Shown here: piece after piece, positions 49,857 to 58,476 of the stretch
Layout: every line of letters starts with the position of its first letter
How positions within the stretch are numbered: the stretch's first letter is position 1
Source: Actinacidiphila rubida
Lineage (GTDB): Bacteria > Actinomycetota > Actinomycetes > Streptomycetales > Streptomycetaceae
Direction: 5' to 3'
Length of the DNA stretch: 64,000 nt
NCBI RefSeq assembly: GCF_900110255.1
Contig: NZ_FODD01000031.1
Coordinates: 38,210 to 102,209, forward strand
The notes under the pieces: model-generated
The model's input: the letters and a program-made list of their open reading frames with translations, nothing else
What the model was told of the DNA's origin: nothing
The model's database searches: none
Program-made: the position numbers and the translations under genes

Positions 49857-50912
49857 GTGAGCATGGTGTTGACCACCGCCTCGGTACCGGACCGCGACCG
49901 AGTCGCCTACTGGAACGACGCGGTGAGCAGGACACTGGTCCCCATGACGGTCGCACCGCGGCAGGACGGGCCGTTCGACGGCCGGATCGCCACGGACCGC
50001 CTCGGGTGCCTCCAGGTCTCGACCCTGGAGGCCGACGCGAACCGAGTCAGCCGCACCCCGGCCCTCATCGCCCGCTCGGCCGAGGCGTTGATGGGGGTCA
50101 GCGTCCAGATATCAGGTACGGCCACCCTCCTCCACGACGGCCGGCGGGCCGATGTGGGAGAGGGCGACCTCGTGGTGTACGACACGACCCGGCCGTACTC
50201 CTTCGACTATCCGCGGCGGTTCGCCACGCACGTCTTCCAACTGCCGCGCCGCATGCTGGGCGTGCCTGACAGCGACATCCGCCAGGTCACAGGCCACGCC
50301 ATCGGCACCGGCAGCGGCTTCGGCGCGATGCTGCTGCCGTTCCTGGCCGCGCTGGCGTCCTCGGCGGACGGCTACCCGCCGGCCGTCGCGGACCGCCTGG
50401 CCGGCAACGTTGTCGACTTGATCGCCACCCTGATCGCCGAGCGCGCCCGCCCGGACGCGACGGACGACGGCACTGCCCGCAACCATGTGCTTCTGCGGGT
50501 GCGCGAACACATCAACCGGAACCTGAGCGACCCGGACCTGTCACCGGAGAGCATCGCCCGCGCGCACCGGGTCTCCGTCCGGTACCTGCACAGGCTCTTC
50601 GAGGGAGAGGGAACCACCGTGCGCCGGCTCATCCAGCAGCGCCGCCTGGAGGAGTGCTGCCGGGAGCTGGCCCGCCGCGGCATGACCTCGCCCACGGTGT
50701 CCGCCGTCGCCCATCGGTGGGGCTTCGTCAGCCCCGCCCACTTCAGCCGAACCTTCCGCGCCGCCTACGGCGTCTCCCCGCGTGAATGGCGGAACCTGCG
50801 CGTTGGTCCGGAAGGCGACGGCCGGCCCTCGGCAACCATGACGATGCCCGACACCACGCTCAAAGCCCCTCCCCGTGTCCACGGCACCGACCGGCTGGAG
50901 CTGGGAGGTTGA
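49857..50912 (+). CDS. AraC-family transcriptional regulator
   Basis: A 351-residue regulator. Residues 1-200 form a cupin-like sensing domain of the AraC-binding-like type (VPDRDRVAYWNDAVSRTLVPM, ADVGEGDLVVYDTTRPYSFDYPRRFATHVFQLPRRML). Residues 215-320 contain the double helix-turn-helix (VREHINRNLSDPDLSPESIARAHRVSVRYLHRLFEGEGTTVRRLIQQRRLEECCRELARRG, TVSAVAHRWGFVSPAHFSRTFRAAYGVSPREWR). It is followed on the same strand by an esterase gene that it may activate. GTG 49857 follows GAGGGGAGAG. Possible operator repeats lie at 49501-49536. Confidence 0.92.
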   Translation: MSMVLTTASVPDRDRVAYWNDAVSRTLVPMTVAPRQDGPFDGRIATDRLGCLQVSTLEADANRVSRTPALIARSAEALMGVSVQISGTATLLHDGRRADVGEGDLVVYDTTRPYSFDYPRRFATHVFQLPRRMLGVPDSDIRQVTGHAIGTGSGFGAMLLPFLAALASSADGYPPAVADRLAGNVVDLIATLIAERARPDATDDGTARNHVLLRVREHINRNLSDPDLSPESIARAHRVSVRYLHRLFEGEGTTVRRLIQQRRLEECCRELARRGMTSPTVSAVAHRWGFVSPAHFSRTFRAAYGVSPREWRNLRVGPEGDGRPSATMTMPDTTLKAPPRVHGTDRLELGG

Positions 50913-51098
50913 CCCCACGCCGTCGAAGGGGCAGGGTGCTCGCTCGAAACCCGAGCGGGCACACCGTGCTTGCAGCGGCACTGCGCCGAGGTCGGAGGTC
51001 GGGGTCGCTCGTGCGATCTGCCCCTCTTCCTGGCCACCCGATGCGCCCGACAACCCTTGCCCCATTCATGCCTCTTGGCCCTCCCAGCAGGAGACCGC

Positions 51099-52091
51099 GT
51101 GTCCGAATTCCCCCCACCGCCCGTTCGGCGCCCGGTCCTGGACCATCCCACCCGAGCGTTCGTGGCCCGGCACACGTGCCCGCCGCCGGCGGACGGACCC
51201 GCCCTGACGCAGGCCCGCACGAGCCTTCGCCGTCTGCAGGACCTGGTGGACGACCGGCTCGACGAGGAGGCCACGTCCGCGGAGTGGCTCGCGCTGCCCG
51301 GCGGGCCCACCGGACACGTGCAGGTCAAGGTGGTCAGGCCGGTTGACACCGTCGGACCGATCCCCGTCGTGCTGTTCCTGCACGGGCTGGGCTGGGTGCT
51401 GGGCGACGCCGTCACCCATGACCGGCTGGTCCGCGATCTCGCCCTCGGCACGGACGCGGCGGTGGTCTTCGTCGAGTACGAACGCGCCCCCGAGGCGCGG
51501 TACCCGGTCGCCGTCGAACAGTGCTACGCGGTCGCGAAGTGGATCTACGAGCGAGGCGACCAGATCGGCCTGGACGGGAGCAGGATGGCCGCCGTGGGCG
51601 ACTCGGCGGGCGCCAACCTGGTGGCGGCGCTGACCCTGCTGGCCAAGCAGCGCGGCGGGGTACGGCTCGTGCAGCAGGTGCTGCTCTGCCCCGTCGTCGA
51701 CTCCGACTTCGACACCCCCTCCTACCAGGAGTTCGCCCAGGGGTACTTCCTCGACCGCGAGACCATGCAGTGGTTCTGGGACCAGTACCTGCCCGACGTG
51801 CGGCAGCGGGGCGAGCCCACCGCGTCACCCCTGCGCGCCTCCCTGGACCAGCTCGCCGGACTCCCCCCGGCGCTGGTGGTCACCAGCGAGGCCGACGTCG
51901 TACGCGACGAGGGCGAGGCCTACGCGGCGAAACTCCGCGAGGCCGGCGTGGCCGTGGTCTCGATGCGCTACCACGGGGTGATCCACGACTTCATGGTGCT
52001 CAACCCCCTGCGCGGGACCGACGCGGCCAGAGCTGCCCTCATCCAGACCCTCGACACCCTCCACGTCGCCCTCCACAAGCCCCACCGCTGA
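51099..52091 (+). CDS. Alpha/beta hydrolase of the hormone-sensitive-lipase family (second copy)
   Basis: An esterase of 330 residues, paralogous to 47721-48692. Oxyanion segment LFLHGLGWVLGDAVTHDRLVRDLALGTDAAVVFVEYERAPEARYPVAVEQCYAV, nucleophile AAVGDSAGANLVAALTLLAKQRGG, acid SEADVVRDEGEAYAAKL, His in HGVIHDFMVL. The usual HGGGW is changed to HGLGW here and HGAGW in the paralog, a shared departure suggesting common ancestry. GTG 51099 has AGGAG upstream. About 185 bp after the AraC gene, so a separate or read-through unit. Confidence 0.92.
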   Translation: MSEFPPPPVRRPVLDHPTRAFVARHTCPPPADGPALTQARTSLRRLQDLVDDRLDEEATSAEWLALPGGPTGHVQVKVVRPVDTVGPIPVVLFLHGLGWVLGDAVTHDRLVRDLALGTDAAVVFVEYERAPEARYPVAVEQCYAVAKWIYERGDQIGLDGSRMAAVGDSAGANLVAALTLLAKQRGGVRLVQQVLLCPVVDSDFDTPSYQEFAQGYFLDRETMQWFWDQYLPDVRQRGEPTASPLRASLDQLAGLPPALVVTSEADVVRDEGEAYAAKLREAGVAVVSMRYHGVIHDFMVLNPLRGTDAARAALIQTLDTLHVALHKPHR

Positions 52092-52235
52092 GCCACCACG
52101 GGCTCCGGGACGGCTCCCGACCTGCGGCCGCCCCGCCCGCCTCCCACCGCTGGCGACACGAGGGCTCTGCCCGGCGACGACACCGAGGAGCCCGACTGGG
52201 CGTAGACAAAGTCCCCTTGGCCAGCACGTTGCCGG

Positions 52236-52400
52236 AGCTACGACGCCTTCTGGGATGCCGTTGCCCAGCCCTGCGAACTACCTGAGTGGTTCGGCAGGAA
52301 CACCGAGGCTTGACGGGACACCAACCAGGTCCGAGGGATCCCCGAGGTCATCGACAGCGACGTCCTCGTCAACCAAGGCCCCCACTGCCCCTCCAGACGC
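52236..52400 (+). pseudogene. Decayed barstar-family (barnase inhibitor) fragment
   Basis: The plus-strand reading SYDAFWDAVAQPCELPEWFGRNTEA, TGA (52311), RDTNQVRGIPEVIDSDVLVN matches the barstar core, where LPxWFGRNLxAWxDT is followed by GISEVIDxHxVLV. The in-frame TGA stands where barstars have TGG (Trp). The N- and C-termini are lost. It is a remnant of an RNase-immunity or RNase-inhibitor gene at the edge of the 15.4-kb segment. Confidence 0.65.
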
Positions 52401-52478
52401 CGTCGAATCTGGCCCGCGCATGGCCCGTGCAGGGTGATCGGCACCGGGAAACAGGCGGCTCAGGGTGAGACAGGAAAC

Positions 52479-52519
52479 GTCAGAGCGGGTGCCCCTCCGG
52501 GAGGGGCACCCGCTCTGAC
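52479..52519. terminator. 19-bp perfect hairpin downstream of tRNA-like copy B
   Basis: GTCAGAGCGGGTGCCCCTC (52479-52497) and its exact complement (52501-52519) with a 3-nt loop. On the minus strand it follows tRNA-like copy B by about 20 nt, as tRNA terminators do. Confidence 0.85.
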
Positions 52520-52539
52520 CTGGTCTTACGTCTACCTGG

Positions 52540-52597
52540 GCGGAGGCTGTGGGATGTGAACCCACGGTGACATCGCTGCCACGACGGTTCTCAAGAC
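52540..52597 (-). repeat. tRNA-Ser(UGA)-like 3' half, copy B (candidate att scar)
   Basis: Same structure as copy A: anticodon-loop region (CTTGAGA), variable arm, T arm with the unusual TTCACAT loop, acceptor 3' strand AGCCTCCG, and no matching 5' acceptor or D arm upstream. The 40-nt core at 52547-52586 is identical to 37157-37196, 15,390 bp away in the same orientation. Two TGGTCCAT copies at 52671 and 52682 (11-bp period) lie on its right, possibly arm-type integrase sites (weak). Confidence 0.65.
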
Positions 52598-52744
52598 GGG
52601 CGGTCCCCGTCCTCTCGCTGACAGCGTGACCAGCGAGGGAGTGCTCAGTCCCCCACCTGCGCCCGCCCGTTGGTCCATGCCTGGTCCATCGCAGCTGCTG
52701 ATGCTCGACAGGTTCCCGCGCCGATCGGGACGGAAGTCCGCCTC

Positions 52745-53362
52745 TCAGCTCGCGCCCTTTACCGCACCCGGCATCAGACCCAGTTCGGCCAGCCGGGTCG
52801 GCAGGTCGTCGAGTGCGGGAGAGGGGCTCGTGGGCCGCCCGTCACGGGCGGACAACGTGGCGGCCATCTCCCGCAGGGCGTGAGACGTCGCAGTCGCGTC
52901 CGGGTCCGCTGTGCGCGGGGACCAGTCCGCCGGCAACCGCTCAGCCAAGAGGCGTGCCGCTTCGCCGAGCTCGTCGAGACGCGCGACCGCCAGGCGTACC
53001 GCGCGCCGTTCGCCGGCCGTGCGTGCGCTGACCAGGTCCAGCCGAGTGCCGGCGCGGCGCAACGCATCCAACTGGTGTGGGCTGGGCTGGTCGAGGAGGT
53101 CCGCGGCCGCGCGGAGCACATCGGCCACGGCATGCCGGCGGTGCCGAACGGCCCAGCGGCTGGTCACCAGTTGTCCCGCGGCCGCGGCGGCCGTGCAGCC
53201 CAGCACTGCTTCCAGGAGGCGGTCCCCCGTGAGGGCGACAACCGACGTGCTGTGACTGGCCGTCGCGACAAGGGTCACGGACAGCGGCGTGACAGGGTGC
53301 GCGTTCGCCGTGGCGGGGTGCCGCACGTCGCGAGCGGCCGAGGCCCAGCGCGACCTGCTCAC
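52745..53362 (-). pseudogene. 5'-truncated FUSC-family membrane protein
   Basis: The reading contains HPVTPLSVTLVATASHSTSVVALTGDRLLEAVLGCTAAAAAGQLV, which is the last transmembrane hairpin of FUSC transporters, then the C-terminal helical domain (HAVADVLRAAADLLDQPSPHQLDALRRAGTRLDLVSARTAGERRAVRLAVARLDELGEAARLLAERL) to a normal stop. The transmembrane bundles that should precede it are absent, and the upstream sequence changes character near 53320. It is probably a remnant from a deletion at the segment boundary; a short expressed protein cannot be excluded. Confidence 0.6.
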
Positions 53363-53378
53363 CCCGCGGGCGGCGCAC

Positions 53379-54533
53379 TCACCCCGTGGCGGACGCGTTG
53401 GCCGGCGCCGCCGGCACCGTGCTCGCGTGGGCGGCCGGCCACCGGCCGCCGCAGTCGATCCGGGTCTCCCGCGGCACCCGGCAGCCCGCGACGACCTCGG
53501 CGCGGTCGCCGACTACGGCCTCGGCGATCGAGCAGTCCGCTCCGATGACCGCGCCCTCACCGACGACCGAGCGGTGCAGCAGCGTGCCCGCCCCGACCCG
53601 CGCCCCGCGCAGGACCACGCTTCCCTCCACGACGGCGCCGGCCTCGACGACGGCGCCCTCGCACACCACCGTGCCGCCGCCGAGCAGCGCGCCGGGGGCG
53701 ACGACGGCCCCGGGCAGCACGAGCGACTCGCCGGCGGGCCCGGGCAGCGCGGGGGAGTCGACGCGGCCGCGGACCAGGTCGGCCGAGCCGGTCGCGAACG
53801 CCGCCGGGGTGCCCAGGTCCAGCCAGTAGCTGTCGTCGCAGACGCCGCGCAGCACCGCGCCGGAGGCGAGCAGGCCGGGGAAGGTCTCGCGTTCCACCGA
53901 GACCGGCCGTCCCTCGGGTATCGCGTCGACGACCCGGCGGCTGAAGACGTAACAGCCTGCGTTGATCTGGTCGGTGACGATCTGTTCGGGCGTCTCGGGC
54001 TTCTCCAGGAAGCCGAGCACCCGCCCGGTGGCGTCGGTGGGGACCAGGCCGAAGGCGCGCGGGTCCGGTACCCGGGTCAGGTGGAGGGTGACGTCGGCGC
54101 CGGAGGCACGGTGCCCGTCGCGCAGGGCGGCGATGTCCAGGCCGGCGAGGATGTCGCCGTTGAAGACCAGCACCGGGTCGTCGGGGCCGCAGGTCAGGTG
54201 CCGGGCGGCGTTGCGGATCGCCCCGCCGGTGCCGAGCGGCTCGTCCTCCGTGACGTGGACGAGCTCCAGGCCGAGCCCGCTGCCGTCGCCGTACCGGTCC
54301 TCGAAGAGGCCGGCGAGGTAGGAGGTGGCGAGCACCACCCGGGTGACGCCGGCCGCGGCGGCCCGGGCCAGCTGGTGGGTGAGGAAGGGCACGCCGGCCA
54401 CGGGCAGCAGCGGCTTGGGGGTGTGGGTGGTCAGCGGGTGGAGTCTGGTCCCCTTCCCGCCGACGAGGATGATCGCCTCGCTCGCCGCGGTCTCCGGCAC
54501 GCGGGCAGGTCTGATCTGGGACAGGTGGTTCAC
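53379..54533 (-). CDS. Sugar nucleotidyltransferase with left-handed beta-helix (mannose-1-P guanylyltransferase-like)
   Basis: Makes an NDP-sugar from sugar-1-phosphate and NTP. Of 384 residues, 1-250 are the nucleotidyltransferase with the signature AIILVGGKGTRLHPLTTHTPKPLLPVAGVPFL near residues 20-51, LGTGGAIRNAARHL, LVFNGDIL and VDAIPEGRPVSVERETFP. Residues 255-350 are hexapeptide beta-helix repeats (LVLPGAVVAPGALLGGGTVVCEGAVVEAGAVVEGSVVLRGARVGAGT). This architecture is typical of GDP-mannose pyrophosphorylases. It is 42 bp downstream of galU in the same operon. GTG 54533 has GGAG. Its product would suit the mannose-type glycan operon opposite. Confidence 0.88.
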   Translation of the reverse strand: MNHLSQIRPARVPETAASEAIILVGGKGTRLHPLTTHTPKPLLPVAGVPFLTHQLARAAAAGVTRVVLATSYLAGLFEDRYGDGSGLGLELVHVTEDEPLGTGGAIRNAARHLTCGPDDPVLVFNGDILAGLDIAALRDGHRASGADVTLHLTRVPDPRAFGLVPTDATGRVLGFLEKPETPEQIVTDQINAGCYVFSRRVVDAIPEGRPVSVERETFPGLLASGAVLRGVCDDSYWLDLGTPAAFATGSADLVRGRVDSPALPGPAGESLVLPGAVVAPGALLGGGTVVCEGAVVEAGAVVEGSVVLRGARVGAGTLLHRSVVGEGAVIGADCSIAEAVVGDRAEVVAGCRVPRETRIDCGGRWPAAHASTVPAAPANASATG

Positions 54534-54575
54534 GGTGTTCTCCGGGGATGCGGCAGGAGGGCGACGGGGTCGGTC

Positions 54576-55499
<924 letters not shown>

Positions 55500-55756
55500 G
55501 CTCGAATGGCCGCCGCGCTTGCCGGCGACTCTCCCCTCCCTGCCGTCATGATACGCACACATCATATGCACAACTCGCGGGCCTTATGTCCCGTATGTGA
55601 GGTATTCGCCTGTTGACAATCCCTTCGCGTCTCCCGAGAAATGAGCCGCGGACCTCCGATGAGCGGATATGTGCAAGGAAACGTATAAAATAGGTCAAAA
55701 AGGTACGCCAAGCGTCAGCTATACTGACGCGGCTCAGCAGTGTTTTTATCGCAGGA
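55500..55756. promoter_or_regulatory. AT-rich divergent promoter region with hairpins
   Basis: The lowest-GC stretch of the window. On plus, a TATACT -10-like box (55720-55725) lies within a perfect 7-bp-arm inverted repeat, GCGTCAG/CTGACGC (55712-55730), followed by a GTTTTTA run. A second hairpin, CCGGGCCTG/CAGGCCCGG (55778-55797, 2-nt loop), followed by ATTATTTG, lies just inside the proposed reading frame of the next gene. Together they could form an operator plus an attenuator for the glycan operon. No riboswitch family recognised. Confidence 0.5.
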
Positions 55757-57442
55757 ATGTACTCCGGTGGGGGGGTGCCGGGCCTGTTCAGGCCCGGATT
55801 ATTTGTCATGGGTGCAGTGCAATCCGCCCGTGTTGACGGACGTGGAGACAGGGCGTCGAGCCGCCGAAAGCGGAATTCCGTCCTCACCTTTGCGGGTGGC
55901 GCGAAAGGTGACTTTCCGCAGGGGCTGCTTCCGCAGCCGCCCGCGGACAGTGAGAAGTACATTTATGCCCACCGCCGGCTGTGGATCCTGACGGTCTGCT
56001 CGCTGCTCAGCTTCCTGTGCCTGGCCGCCAGTCAGTTCTTCTTCACGACGTCCAGCCCCTGGTTCTGGCTGCTGCTGCCGATGCTGGCGCCGCTCCTGGC
56101 GGACTACCTGATCTCGCTGTACCTGGACGGGTTCAGCAAGGACTTCGACATGAAGGCGCACCGCCGCATGGTGCGGCGCTGGCAGCCGGCGTCGTACCCG
56201 AGCGTCGACGTCTTCCTGCCGGTGTGCGGCGAGCCGCTGGAGGTGCTCCACAACACCTGGACGTACGTGCAGCGGATGGCCACGACCTACCGGGGCACCG
56301 TCCGCGCCTACGTCCTCGACGACGCGGCCGAGCCCGAGGTCGCCGCCATGGCCCGGCACTTCGGGTTCGAGTACGTGGTCCGCCCCAACCGCGGCTGGTT
56401 CAAGAAGGCCGGCAACCTCAACCACGCCTTCGGCATCACCGGCGGCGACCACATCCTGATCCTCGACGCCGACTTCGCACCGCGGGCCGACCTGCTCGAC
56501 GAGCTGCTGCCGCACATGGACGAGGACGAGCGGACCGCGATCGTGCAGTCCCCGCAGTTCTTCCGCAGCGTCGACCGGCAGAACTGGATCGAGCGGGGCG
56601 CCGGCGCGGTGCAGGAGCTCTTCTACCGCTCGGTGCAGACCTCGCGGGAGGACAAGGACGGCTCCATCTGTGTCGGCTCCTGCGCGCTCTACCGGCGGGA
56701 GGCCCTGGAGCAGATCGGCGGCGTCTCCCTCATCGAGCACTCCGAGGACATGTACACCGGCTTCGACCTGCGCGGTCTGGGCTGGAAGCTGCGGTACGTG
56801 CCCGTCGCGCTGGCCGCCGGGGTGTGCCCCGACACCGTCGGCGCCTTCCACAACCAGCAGTACCGCTGGTGCATGGGCTCCCTGTCGCTGCTGACCGGCA
56901 AGCGGTTCTGGAACACGCCCATGCGCCTCACCACCCGGCTCTGCTACGTCTCCGGGTTCCTCTACTACCTGCAGACCGCGCTGGCGACCTTCGTCACGCC
57001 CCTGATCCCGCTGGGCCTGCTGATCCTCAAGCCCGAACTGCTGCGCGCCGAGGCGAGCGTCCTGGTGCTGCCGAGCGTCGCCTACGTCGCGCTGGTGCTG
57101 CCCCTGTGGCACCGGGCGCCGTACCGGCTCGAGGCCTGGGCGGCCCGCATGATGTACGGCTGGTCGCACGTCTTCGCGGTCTGGGACGTGCTCCGCGGGC
57201 GGGAGATGGGCTGGAAGCCCACCGGTTCCGACGGCGCCAAGAAGAACGGCATGCGCCGCTACTGGGTCGGCATGATCGGCTGGACCGGCGGCACCGCCGT
57301 GCTGTGGGTCGTGCTGGCCGCCTGGCGGATGTTCACCATGTACCCCCCGGACTTCGCCCTGATGCTCTCCGCCGGACTCTTCTACGCGATGGTCGCCGGC
57401 CGTGTCCTCGTCCAGCCCCGTTCCCAGAAGGCAACCGCGTGA
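55757..57442 (+). CDS. Cellulose-synthase-like family 2 glycosyltransferase
   Basis: A processive membrane beta-glycosyltransferase of up to 561 residues. Two N-terminal transmembrane helices (LTVCSLLSFLCLAASQFFF, FWLLLPMLAPLLADYLI) precede a GT-A domain with VDVFLPVCGEPLEVL, AYVLDDAAEPE (first Asp pair), HILILDADFAPR (DxD), EHSEDMYTGFDL (catalytic TED-type) and NQQYRWCMGS (the QxxRW motif). Four more transmembrane segments follow. No PilZ domain, so no direct c-di-GMP control. This class makes cellulose, mannan or mixed glucans. ATG 55757 versus 55808 is unresolved. The stop overlaps the GH26 gene start. Confidence 0.9.
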   Translation: MYSGGGVPGLFRPGLFVMGAVQSARVDGRGDRASSRRKRNSVLTFAGGAKGDFPQGLLPQPPADSEKYIYAHRRLWILTVCSLLSFLCLAASQFFFTTSSPWFWLLLPMLAPLLADYLISLYLDGFSKDFDMKAHRRMVRRWQPASYPSVDVFLPVCGEPLEVLHNTWTYVQRMATTYRGTVRAYVLDDAAEPEVAAMARHFGFEYVVRPNRGWFKKAGNLNHAFGITGGDHILILDADFAPRADLLDELLPHMDEDERTAIVQSPQFFRSVDRQNWIERGAGAVQELFYRSVQTSREDKDGSICVGSCALYRREALEQIGGVSLIEHSEDMYTGFDLRGLGWKLRYVPVALAAGVCPDTVGAFHNQQYRWCMGSLSLLTGKRFWNTPMRLTTRLCYVSGFLYYLQTALATFVTPLIPLGLLILKPELLRAEASVLVLPSVAYVALVLPLWHRAPYRLEAWAARMMYGWSHVFAVWDVLRGREMGWKPTGSDGAKKNGMRRYWVGMIGWTGGTAVLWVVLAAWRMFTMYPPDFALMLSAGLFYAMVAGRVLVQPRSQKATA

Positions 57443-58476
57443 CTTCCCGCATTCGTTCCCTGGCCGCCGCGGCTGCGGTCGGCCTGCTGCTGACGGCGAC
57501 CGCCGGGTGCAGCACCTTCTCCTCGTCCGGCCGGTACAAGTACCAGCACGCCGAGGGCGGCCAGCCGTCCGTCTCCGGCACGCCCACGGACGGGGCCAAG
57601 GCCTCGGCCAAGCCGGTCCTGCCGTACGACATCCGGCCTCTGCTCAAGCCGGAGAAGAAGTACTTCGGGGTGTCGCTGCCGGGCTTTCCCGCCTCGATGC
57701 AGCCCCTGCAGACGTACGCGAGCCTGGTCGGGAAGAAGCCCGACATGGTGGAGACCTACGCCGCGTGGGGCGACCAGTTCGAGTCCCAGCAGGTGCAGGA
57801 CACCTGGGACTACGGGGCGATGTCCTTCATCGCGTGGGAGCCGATGAAGAAGTCGCTCGCGGACATCGCCGCGGGCAAGGACGACGCGTACATCCACCAG
57901 TTCGCCCAGTCCGTCGCGGCGCTGAACCTGCCGGTGGCGATCAGCTTCGCCCACGAGATGAACGGCTTCTGGTACCCGTGGGGGACGAAGAAGGCGACCC
58001 CGCAGCAGTTCGTCAGCGCGTGGAAGCACGTGCACGACGTCTTCGCGGAGGAGGGCGCGACCCAGGTCATCTGGGTGTGGAGCCCCAACGTGATCGGCCC
58101 GATGAAGTCGGTGCGGCTCAAGCCGTTCTGGCCCGGTGACGCCTACGTCGACTGGATCGGCGTCATCGGCTACTACGGCCTGGACGGTCCGCACACCTAC
58201 AAGACGCTGTACGGCCCGACGATGGACGAGGTGCGTGGCTTCACGAAGAAGCCGTTCATCATCGCCGAGACCGCCTCCGAGGGCAGAACGCGCAAGCCGG
58301 CGGACATCGACGACCTCTTCCAGGGCACGGCGAAGCGCTCGGACGTGGTCGGCTTCATCTGGTTCGACTACAACAAGGAGACCGACTGGCGGGTGGACAG
58401 CAGTTCCGCCGCCGCCGCCGAGTTCCGCCGCCAGGCGGCCGGCAAGGCCTACGGGGTCGACGTGAGGAAGCCGTGA
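57439..58476 (+). CDS. GH26-family lipoprotein (beta-mannanase-like)
   Basis: A 345-residue exported lipoprotein: signal peptide with lipobox LLTATAGC near residue 25, a Ser/Gly/Lys linker, then a GH26-type barrel. The acid/base Glu is in ISFAHEMNGFWYPWG, followed by VIWVWSPNVIG, WIGVIGYYG, and the nucleophile Glu in PFIIAETASEG; FIWFDYNKETDWRVDSS closes the barrel. GH26 enzymes cleave beta-1,4-mannans or related glucans. The GTG start lies inside the glycosyltransferase stop (GTGA), so hydrolase and synthase are made together, as BcsZ is with BcsA. It probably trims or releases the polymer at the cell surface (inference). Confidence 0.9.
   Translation: MTSRIRSLAAAAAVGLLLTATAGCSTFSSSGRYKYQHAEGGQPSVSGTPTDGAKASAKPVLPYDIRPLLKPEKKYFGVSLPGFPASMQPLQTYASLVGKKPDMVETYAAWGDQFESQQVQDTWDYGAMSFIAWEPMKKSLADIAAGKDDAYIHQFAQSVAALNLPVAISFAHEMNGFWYPWGTKKATPQQFVSAWKHVHDVFAEEGATQVIWVWSPNVIGPMKSVRLKPFWPGDAYVDWIGVIGYYGLDGPHTYKTLYGPTMDEVRGFTKKPFIIAETASEGRTRKPADIDDLFQGTAKRSDVVGFIWFDYNKETDWRVDSSSAAAAEFRRQAAGKAYGVDVRKP

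Noticed and set aside
52671..52689. TGGTCCAT pair as integrase arm sites
   Set aside because: Only two 8-bp copies and no integrase gene in the window; noted as a weak hint, not called as a feature.
55560..55800. c-di-GMP or other known riboswitch in the glycan operon leader
   Set aside because: The hairpins do not match the conserved cores of any riboswitch class I know, and the synthase lacks a PilZ domain. Reported only as operator/attenuator-like.
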